Assembly (NCBI GenBank): GCA_963920765.1
Contig: OY987244.1
Location: forward strand, 28,562,358 to 28,626,357
Length of the DNA: 64,000 nucleotides
Origin: Ulota crispa
Taxonomy: Eukaryota; Streptophyta; Bryopsida; Orthotrichales; Orthotrichaceae
Direction: 5' to 3'
The position numbers and the translations under genes are program-made. Each line of letters begins with the position of its first letter. Within the stretch, counting starts at the first letter, position 1. The notes below the pieces were generated by a model. It was given only the letters and a program-made list of their open reading frames with translations, was not told where the DNA came from and did no database searches. Positions 55,968 through 64,000 of the stretch are shown here, in pieces.

Positions 55968-57083
55968 GTTTGTATGGTCTCTAAAGCAAACACAACTTTG
56001 TTTTTAACCTCTTAGCCGTGTGTGACTAAGATCCAGTGTCGTGCCACAACTAAAATAATAAAATTATGGATATTGTTTGCCAACATATTGTTGACCTTGT
56101 TTTGCTGCACCTTTTTACTCTTCATTTTGAGGGCTAGAACATCTTTTTTATGTCCGCCCCATTAGATATAGCGTCCACGCCTTCCTCCCAATTGTCGTCT
56201 TTGTCCTCATTTCAGCTTGGCATCTCCTTCATTGCTTTTCATCTTCAACCGGTCTCCCTCCTCCTTGCCTTCCTTTGTTTTTTATTTTCTTCTTTTGCAC
56301 TTACTTCCTTAACCTCCTTTTCATCTATTTCATCCTTTGGCTTCTTCTTCTCATTGCTTGCATTAGTGTTTACAACAATACATTTGATGGCTTTTCTCTT
56401 TTCTATTCCAGCGTCCTGCCCTCCACTTTAGCATGACTTTATTTAGTATATATTTATTTTGTGAATGTTAGAAACAAGTTGCCTTGGCATGCATTTGAAT
56501 AGGAACATAACGAGACTTCATGAATACCACCCTCCTACATCAACTCAACTACGGAATTAGTTGATTGCAAGTTTCCTATACCTTTGTAATTTGTAATGGA
56601 AGTGAAATTAACAACAACTGCAATACTTGCGCCTTATTCAACTTTGACATTCTCAACTAAATCATGTAAACTAGCAAAAGTGATAGTGACTTTCTACAAA
56701 TGCTTTCATAGAAAGAGCTAATCAAAAACCTATAGCATCAAATTAAGGTGATTACTTTAAATCAATACCTAAATTCAAAAATGCGACAATAACAAAAAAT
56801 ACTATCTCTGAGCGTCTTCGTCAAATCCACACATCTTGAACCAATAGCAACAGACTAAAATAATTACTTCAAATCAACACCTTGACATAAAAGTATTGAA
56901 ATGACAAAAGTTTCTTCACATGAGTTGCTCCAATTAAAAAATACAGCTTGAAAGTCTAGCATCAAGTTATAAGAATCACCTTAAATCAACACTCATACCC
57001 AACAGACATTGCTCTACGCAGCCAACTTGATTCAAAAAATTGCTTCACGAACCTAGTAAGAGTACTACATTACAATAATCACC
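55968..57083. other. Unassigned stretch
   Basis: The 93-residue frame at 56150-56431 is Ser/Leu/Phe-rich and could suggest membrane segments, but it is low complexity, has no recognised domain and lies in CTT-rich DNA. No gene is called. Confidence 0.4.
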
Positions 57084-58017
57084 TTAACCCCTAAAGGACC
57101 ATCGTCCGTACGGGGACAAATGGGATTTTGGGCATGTACCTATGGCTAAACTATTTTGCATGATTTTTTGAAACTTTTATTGAAGATGGGAATTCAAAGG
57201 TCTGCGTAGGCATTTAATTTTTTCTTCATTTGGACATTTCTTGAAGAAGTTATGCATGAATTTCCGAAAACAAGCAAGATTGGGCAGTCAAAAACTTTTT
57301 TAAAATAATTTTTTTTCAAAATAAAAATCTGAAATTGATTCTTTAGATTTATGTATATGTGGGGAGCTTTGAATCATTCAATTTGGATTTATGAGTGAAA
57401 AGTTTTAGTTTGTGGGCAGGTACAGGACTCCCATAATTCCTTTCTTTTACCTTTGGTACTTTACTTTTTTGTGCTCTTTGTGAATTTGTTTTTTGACTTC
57501 TTTATTTTCCAAGTTGTAGTAGACTAAGATTCCTTGATTTTCACCATTTGGATCAATGTTATTCATGTTTCTCAATTTTACATAAATCCTCCAATTTTAC
57601 CTAGTGTATTTGCAAGTTTCATGGCCTTATGGCATTGCAAGATTTTACAAAGTATGATTCACACCTCCAATTCATTTGAAAATTCTCCCACACTTATCTA
57701 ACTTGGTCTTCTACATGGAAAAAATAAACCTTGACTTTGCATAGAGCAATTTTTTTGATTTAGAGGCAATCAAAAGCTTTTAAAATTCTTGGGCAGTAGG
57801 GAGAAAAAAAAAATTCACTTCAAATGTCAATATCTCACTACTCTGTATCTAGAATGAGCTGATTTTTTTCCCACAAGTACCTCCCATAGTCTAGTGCAAC
57901 ATCTTACAATTGGATTTCCAAAAATAATTGTTTTTCCTACCTTTCTACTCAGTCCCTCAAAAGTGGCAGTTTTCAGTGATTTTCACAAAAAAAGGGGCTT
58001 GGTCCTTTAGGGGTTAA
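57084..58017 (+). mobile_element. TTAA-family MITE, 0.93-kb subtype
   Basis: TTAA at 57084-57087 and 58014-58017. Ends CCCCTAAAGGACCATC and TTGGTCCTTTAGGGG. Collinear with 37835-38795 and 50972-51905. Confidence 0.9.
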
Positions 58018-58112
58018 GTGGACACCTAAACAAAAAAATTACAAACTCAACAAACATTGCTCTACGCATTTGACTTGTTTCCAAAATCACATTATGAACC
58101 TAAATCACCAAA

Positions 58113-59036
58113 TCAACCCCTAAAGGCCCAATTGTCTCCTTGGGGGACAAATGGATTTTGGGTATGTACTAATGGCTAAACTATGTTTTGTGATTTTTTG
58201 AAACTTTTATTGAAAGTGGAGAGAATAGAGACTTATGTGGGCATTCAAATGTTCCTCATTTTGACATTTGACAAAGAAATTATGCACATTTTTTCAAAAC
58301 TAGGTGAGAAGGGGCAGTTTGGGGAGGGCCTCTTCTTTGTGAGTGGATGTTGACTCCAAAGAGAGACAACTCTTCTTACTAACACAAGGTGCATATACTT
58401 GGGCAAAAGGGGGTGGAGTGAAAAGAGCTTGTCTTGGGGGACTCCCAACTCTCCATTCCTTTTATTCCTTGTAAAGGTTGGTACTTTGATTTTTTGAGCA
58501 ATTTGTATGTTTGAATTTTTTTTTTTAAATTTCCAAGTTGTGGGCTAAGATTCCTTGGTTTTGAGTGTTTCCATTTGTGTAATTCAAATGACTAAATTTT
58601 ACATAAATCCTCCAATTTTGCCTAGTGTATTTCCAAGTTTCATGACCTTTTGGCTTTGCAAGATTTTATAAATTACATTGTACAAATGCACACCTTCAAT
58701 TCATTTAACAATTCTCCCACACATACCTAACTTGGTCTTCTACATGGAGCAATTATATCTCAACTTTGTGTAGAGCAATTTTTTTGATATAAAAGTAGAT
58801 ACATGCTTTCGAAGCTTTTAGGGAAGAAGGAAAAAAACTTTTTTCTTCACTTCAGATGTCAATATCTCACTTTTTTCTATTTGAAATGAATTGATTGTTT
58901 TTCCACAAGTACCTCCCATAGTTTAAAGCAATATTATAGTTGGATTTTGATTTTTTTTCCTACCTTCCTGCTCCCCTAAAAGTGAAAATTTCCAATGACT
59001 TTTACAAAAAATAGAACTTGGGCCTTCAGGGGTTAA
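58113..59036 (+). mobile_element. TTAA-family MITE, diverged copy
   Basis: The left flank TTAA has become TCAA (58113-58116); the right is intact (59033-59036). Ends CCCCTAAAGGCCCAATTG and TTGGGCCTTCAGGGG. Collinear with the preceding copy but more diverged. Confidence 0.85.
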
Positions 59037-59519
59037 TAAAATCAACTTAAACCAACATGCAACAAAAAAACACACTCATAATTGACATTGCTCTTTGTGA
59101 CCAATTTCTTTCCAAAAACACATCTTGAACTTAAAGCACCAGATTAAGGTAATCATCCTAATCCAACATGCAACAACATAACTATGCAACTAATAGACAT
59201 CGCTTTTTGCAACCGAATTTGATTCAAAAATTACAATTTGAACCTAGGGCACCACATCAAGCTAATCACCTCATGTCATTACTAGAAAATTTAATAGAAA
59301 ATCAACATAATTTCAACTCGAAACTATTGATTTCATTTGTTGATTTGGGTACTTTTTGACAAGAATTTGTTATTTTTCTGTTAGCTTTTGTTGTTTTTCT
59401 ATTAATTTTTTTTGTTTTTCTATTAATTTTCTGTAATTTTTTTGTTGATTTTAGTTGTTCATTTGTGTTTTTAATCATTTTTTTCATAAGAATTTTTTTT
59501 AAAACCCTGCGGAAAATTT

Positions 59520-59690
59520 AAAAACTCAACCCAAAGGTTGGCCAATCAAGCTCAGCTGCTCGGCAGCCAGGCACGCCCAACGGCCAAGCATGCTAACCGA
59601 AGGCACCTGGGCTGGGGATCAAACCCTATACCTCGGGCTCCCCACTCAAGACCCCTTACCATACTCCCATGGCCATCAAACCACCCAAAT
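59520..59690 (-). mobile_element. tRNA-like (possible SINE) remnant
   Basis: A GC-rich island inside the CACTA element. On the minus strand TGGCCATGGGAGTATGG resembles a pol III A box and GGGTTTGATCC, about 45 nt on, a B box with one change. No matching second copy was seen in the window, and no tRNA fold is claimed. Confidence 0.4.
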
Positions 59691-61096
59691 TTGCATGTGC
59701 ACACATGAGAAAAAAAATTACATTTGTACACTCTAATTAGTGAATGCTTTTCACTACTTGGCTATTTTGGCCTTGTAGAAGGTTTTTTTTCAAAAAACTC
59801 AAAACTACAAAAAGTTGGTTGATGTAGTCTACTTTCACCTCTGACAATTTTTTTGGATTTCAAATCTTTAATCAAAGGTTATGAGCATAAAGCTAAGAAG
59901 GTATTCAGAAATTTTTAAAAAATTATTTAATTCCTTGCTTTTGATTTTAGTTCATAACTTTTGATTGAAACACACAAATCCCAAAATAATTGTTGCAAGT
60001 GAGGGTTGGCTTCATTCCGAAAAAAATTTGTTTTATTTTTTTTGAAAACAAAACTCTTATTAGGTTATTGTAGCCTCCATAGTTTGCTAACTTCAAAAAC
60101 CATCAAATTTTGAATATTTATGGAATTGAAAAGTTGTAATCATACAATCAAAATTTCTAAGTATTCAAAAGATTAAAATAGATTCTATAATATTTTGAAG
60201 ATTTTTGAATCTTTTTTAAAAATTCAAAAAATATTCCAAATGATTATAATTTTTTTGTTGATCTGATTCATAAAAGAAGAGGAAATATTAAAATCGCTCT
60301 TTAGTTGTTTCAAAATATTAAATTAAAATATTAAAAATAGTCTTGTTTTTTGTTAGAGTATCAACTTTAACCCTAGTGTTTTGAGATAATATCAAAAATG
60401 TTCTTTCATTTTGAAATAGTAAATATTCTCTTGTGTTATTTGAAATAAAAAAATTACCTTTGGTTTTATTTAAGAATATTAATTAAACTATACCCTTAGT
60501 TATTTTTGAGGATACAAGAAGTTTCCATAGTTCATTTTTTTTATTACAATTCTTTTGTAACTACTAGAATGACAATGAAAATTACTAAATATAGAGGCAA
60601 GTGAAATGCAAACTTAATCTTATAGTGAAGTTGTTCTAACTCTTTATAGGATTTCTGCATATAGATTTATCATTGCAAATTCTATTGCATCAATTGCATA
60701 GTGGTTTTTATTTCTAATATAATATTTAAAATACAATTGAGAATACAATTTTATAAAAAGGCAAAAAAACACTAGAGGTATTTGTGATATTTTCAAATTT
60801 CAAGAATAAACATTAATTGGCATTTTTACACAAAGCCAAAGGTAGATTTTTTTTTCAAACTACACAAGGATTTATTTGATAATTTAAAATAGTTGAGGAG
60901 CATTTTTAATATTTTACTAGTATATTAGAGGCATTGTTGACATTTTTGCAAAAAGCCAAGGGTATTTTTGATACTTTTAATGTTTGAGGGATATATATGA
61001 TTTTTTGTAAGATTTGAGGGGCATCTTTTATATTTTTTCACAAAGAAATTTTGGTATTTAAAACAACAAATGTTGTACTTTTTATATAAATTTTTG

Positions 61097-61330
61097 TTAA
61101 CCCTTAAAGGACCATAGGGCATAGTATATATGTTGCCGTATAACTAACATTTGCTTCCAAAAAGAAGTTTTAATTTGGGATCTCTAATAGCTCACTAGAA
61201 TGGCTTTGATCTATTCTCCAACTTTTTTGTTGATCTCAAATGTAGTAAAGGTGTGAATTTAGTCCAAATACAAGAAAAACACATTGTATTCTATTGATAG
61301 CAGCAGCACGCTATGTCCTTTAGGAGTTAA
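61097..61330. mobile_element. Short TTAA-flanked element (234 bp)
   Basis: TTAA at 61097-61100 and 61327-61330. Ends CCCTTAAAGGACCATAGGGC and TATGTCCTTTAGGAG. Reference copy of the 233-242 bp subtype (4032-4264, 27060-27301, 54126-55653). Nested in the CACTA element. Confidence 0.82.
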
Positions 61331-61749
61331 TGAAGTTCTATCCAAAAGTGTCTAGATCAACAGAAAACTGTTGATTTTCTGTTGATTTTCTGTTGTTTTG
61401 TTTTGTCCAAAAGTGTCCAGATTAACAAAAAATTGTTGATTTTCTATTGTTTTGGTCATGTTTTTAGTACTTTAAAGGCTACTAATGTTAAACCATACCA
61501 AATTGTGAAAAATGAAGAAAAAAGCCACACTAAAATTTTAAAAGATTCTAATTTTCTTCAAAACTTCTTTTACTTTTCAAAACTTCAAAACATTTTCATG
61601 TAGTCCAAAGAAATTCTAGAAAAATTTCAAAAACAACCCAAACTATTCTAATAGTTCTTTACAAAAAAATATTTTAAAATATTTTAATGAATTACAAAAA
61701 GATTTTGAAACAACTCTAATTGAGTCTAAGGGATTCTATTTTTATATAG

Positions 61750-62095
61750 ATTTTGAAGTCCTTTAACATATTTCATAATTAAAGATTTCAAAAAGATTAT
61801 CAAGGATTCCAAAAAAGATTATGAAAGATTCCAAATGATTTTGAAAGATACCAAAAAGATTTCAAAGAAGATTTTTAGGGATTTCAAAAAGATTCTCAAA
61901 GATTCTTTAAAATTCTTAAAATATTCTTAAAGATTCTCAAAGATTCTCAAAGATTCCAAAAAGATTCTAAAAAATTCTTAAAAATTCTTAAAAGATTCTC
62001 AAATATTTTCAAAGATTCTTAAAGATTCCAAAAAAGCTTGAAGATTCCCAAATGATTCCTATAGATTCCCAAAAGATTTTTCAAAGATTCCAAAT
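61750..62095. repeat. Irregular array of AAAGATTC/CAAAAAGATT units
   Basis: Roughly twenty-five 9-14 bp units such as AAAGATTCTC and AAAGATTCCAAA follow one another with variable spacing. Tandem slippage within the CACTA interior is the simplest explanation. Confidence 0.75.
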
Positions 62096-62248
62096 TTTTT
62101 GTTGATTTAGATAATGGTGTCCAAATCAATAGAACGTATTTAAATTTTTACAAAATTTTGTTAAATTAGTCAATTAGCATGGGCAAGTGCCCAAAACAAC
62201 AAGAAACTGTTGATTTTTTGTTGTTCTAGATGGAGTTTTCTACTAGTG

Positions 62249-63254
62249 TGTCAACACCTAAACAAAACAACACATAACTAACAAATATTTCTCTACTAGT
62301 ATACAGGCACACGCTTTGAGTGAATAGGACATGTATGAATAATGCAATATTCAACTTTACAAAAAAATGGTATCTCACAATCCAATTGGTCTAAAATCTA
62401 ATTTTGATGTACTATAGAAAAAATCAATATCTTACAAATGGTCTATAATCTAATCTACATGCATCATCAATTTGGTCTTTTTTTGAGGCCAACAATACCA
62501 ATTGCTTTCATCACAATGCTACTCTTTTGTATTTGCTAGGAGGCTCTTGGCGTTTTATTAATTTCTAGCACATGGTTGGAGGGTGTTTGGTGTTCTATAT
62601 TTGGGACATCCTTTATTATTTCAACTTCCACCAAAAATTTCTACAAAATTTTGGAAATGGACGTGGTTGGAGGACACTTGGTGTTCTATATCTTGGGTGT
62701 CCTTTGTTGCTTCAATTTACAACAAAAAGTTCTAGAAGGTTCTGGCAAAGGGCGCACTTGGAGAAATCCTCCCACTTAGTAGTATAGATATAACAGTCTT
62801 TATTCAAAAATGTCTCTTGAATCTATATCACCACATTAGGGTGGTCCACTTGAACCAACACACAATAAAGAAATCATATACTCAACACATAAAACTCTTC
62901 GCAGCCAATTTGTATCAAAAAACACATCTTGAATCTAGAGCACCAAATTAAGGTGATCACCGTAACCCTTTAAGGATTGGTTGACCTGTTTGTGGTCAAT
63001 TTTGGTACTTTTTAAATGCTGGAGGGAATTTTGTTATGAGTTTGGATACGTACAAAAGGAAATGGTTGTGGAGAATAGTAAAATACATTCATTGAGCCAT
63101 GAATCAGAAGAAAATGTGTTGGCATTTGGAAATGAGACTCAAAAAAGCAATGTAGGGGTGGCCAAAAATACAATAATCAATACACAAAAGATGGCCATGA
63201 ACACAAAAGAAGCAGTATTGTACGTTGTGACAAGGCAAACCCTAAGGACCTCAT
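62249..63254. other. Unassigned stretch with a 91-bp tandem duplication
   Basis: Units starting TGGTTGGAGG at 62573 and 62664 are about 80% alike by eye (TTGGTGTTCTATAT and TTCTA blocks shared). The short frames through it follow the repeat. The 94-residue frame at 62981-63265 has no recognisable domain. Confidence 0.5.
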
Positions 63255-63261
63255 CTCTTGA

Positions 63262-63610
63262 CTGACCGTTGTCCTGATGGAGATATCTCCATCATGTAGA
63301 TACTCGTTATATGTTTATGTTTGTGTTGATTTCAATAAATCAACAGTTGAGGCAAAAGGGGTGGTCGTGGTGAAGACCACGGTTTGGTAACAGCGCAGCG
63401 GCCATAGATTCCAGTGCGCTGCGCCGTCTTGTCACATGCACAGCTCAGGGGAGTAGGTAGCGGGTTGGCTAGGCCAATTTCCTGCCTCACTAGCTGCCAA
63501 GCCGTGAGCCGCCGTCACCGCTCGACGAGTCCGATGGGATTCGAACCAGGACCGGCGGGCGACCAGAGACGACCGCTTCTCCAGCCAACCAAGTCCACGA
63601 CTTGGCGACT
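63262..63610 (-). mobile_element. tRNA-derived SINE, nearly full length
   Basis: On the minus strand the head has an A-box-like TGGCTGGAGAAG (63575-63586 on +) and a perfect B box GGTTCGAATCC (63537-63547), about 28 nt apart, as in pol III promoters. A unique body follows that is also present at 36795-37020 in the opposite orientation. The body carries two hairpins near its 3' end (63325-63344 and the 20-nt palindrome 63275-63294). There is no poly-A tail or clear target duplication. Frames on both strands here are not genes. Confidence 0.72.
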
Positions 63611-63629
63611 GAAGACAAGCGTTTGACGC

Positions 63630-64000
63630 TATTATATGCTCGCAAGGGCACGTGGCCGCTTTACGATGGCATTTATTTTGTAATTTAATCATTTTCATAT
63701 GTTTATCTAGATGTTTTGGAAGGCTCATATATTTTGCCTTTGTTTGAATAAAAATACTAAGGGTTTAGAAGTCAATAGGAAAGGTGTGAAAAGATAAAAG
63801 GTTTGGCATCTATGGTGGGGTTAGGATAGGGAGGGCATGGGCTGATGTGCCCCACCTCCCTACCTTAGATAGGGTCGAAATTGTGGAAAAAAGATCCCTT
63901 AGTTGTTGGAAGTTAGTGTATGAGTGTTGGTGGGAAGAAGGAGAAAAATCCCGAAACTTTGATGGGAGATTTTTTTCTGTGTATACGTGATTTTAAATTG
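63630..64000. other. Unassigned right edge
   Basis: No gene, RNA or paired repeat recognised. It may continue into a feature beyond the window. Confidence 0.4.

Larger units (their letters stand above)
59277..62248. mobile_element. CACTA-type element, non-autonomous (2.97 kb)
   Basis: The left end CATTACTAGAAAATTT and the right end, whose complement reads CACTAGTAGAAAACTCC, match the CACTA(N)AGAAAA terminal signature. TGT is duplicated on both sides (59274-59276 and 62249-62251), the 3-bp duplication expected. Subterminal repeats of AAAATCAACA and TGTTGATTTTCTGTTG occur at both ends. The interior is AT-rich and holds a tRNA-like remnant, a TTAA element (61097-61330) and a GATTC-rich array. 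No transposase frame, so it depends on an autonomous partner. Confidence 0.82.

Noticed and set aside
56150-56431. 93-residue membrane protein
   Set aside because: Ser/Leu/Phe-rich translation of a CTT-rich tract; no conserved motif and no neighbouring exon.
61750-62095. CRISPR-like regular repeat array
   Set aside because: Units are short, irregular, low-complexity and without unique spacers; plant nuclear context.
63537-63586. Functional tRNA gene on the minus strand
   Set aside because: A and B boxes are recognisable but no cloverleaf with paired acceptor stem could be drawn, and the body continues as a dispersed repeat; called a SINE.
1-64000. LTR retrotransposons, endogenous viral copies or organellar insertions
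   Set aside because: No direct long terminal repeats, no reverse transcriptase, integrase or capsid motifs, and no organelle genes were seen in any frame provided.

Overview
The window reads as nuclear DNA of a land plant: AT-rich and gene-poor, with introns bounded by GT and AG, no bacterial-style operons, and a plant-specific R2R3-MYB gene with the canonical plant intron positions (exons of 133 and 130 bp, then a long third exon). A single-exon TKL-like protein kinase resembles, from memory only, a kinase group expanded in mosses. A non-seed plant (bryophyte or lycophyte) is therefore my best guess, but the sequence does not prove the lineage.

Only two intact protein-coding genes can be supported: the R2R3-MYB gene (exons 19740-19872, 20811-20940, 21316-22528, + strand) and the kinase gene (42990-44291, + strand). 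A third coding-like stretch (39653-40344) is a broken, captured fragment. It encodes part of an MCM-type replicative helicase subunit N-terminus, with a premature stop, E2F-like sites nearby and an unrelated second piece downstream.

Most of the rest is non-autonomous DNA transposons, many nested, whose ends and target-site duplications (TSDs) can be read directly. They fall into these groups: (i) a large family flanked by TTAA with ends like CCCCTAAAGGCCCAA (piggyBac-like hallmarks), about twenty copies from 0.23 to 2.2 kb; (ii) a family of about 140-390 bp elements with AACACCATATTCATTAA or AACGCGTTATTCGTTAA ends and 4-bp TSDs, fourteen copies; (iii) elements starting GGGC or GGGTATG with TTA/TAA TSDs (PIF/Harbinger hallmarks), including two long hairpins; (iv) elements with 8-bp TSDs (hAT-like) and 9-bp TSDs (Mutator-like); (v) two short Helitrons; (vi) one 3-kb CACTA-type element; (vii) a tRNA-derived SINE family. 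No transposase, reverse transcriptase or LTR pair was found, so all of these depend on proteins encoded elsewhere.

Layout: 1-12.7 kb, repeats and unassigned AT-rich DNA; 12.7-17.4 kb, a large inverted duplication packed with 4-bp-TSD elements around a GC-rich island; 17.4-24.3 kb, the MYB locus with promoter, long leader and 3' flank; 24.4-38.8 kb, dense nested elements; 38.8-41.5 kb, the gene-capturing element nested inside a foldback; 41.5-44.8 kb, the kinase locus; 44.8-62.2 kb, almost continuous TTAA-family elements, hairpins and the CACTA element; 62.2-64 kb, a tandem duplication and a SINE. The two genes have no evident functional link.
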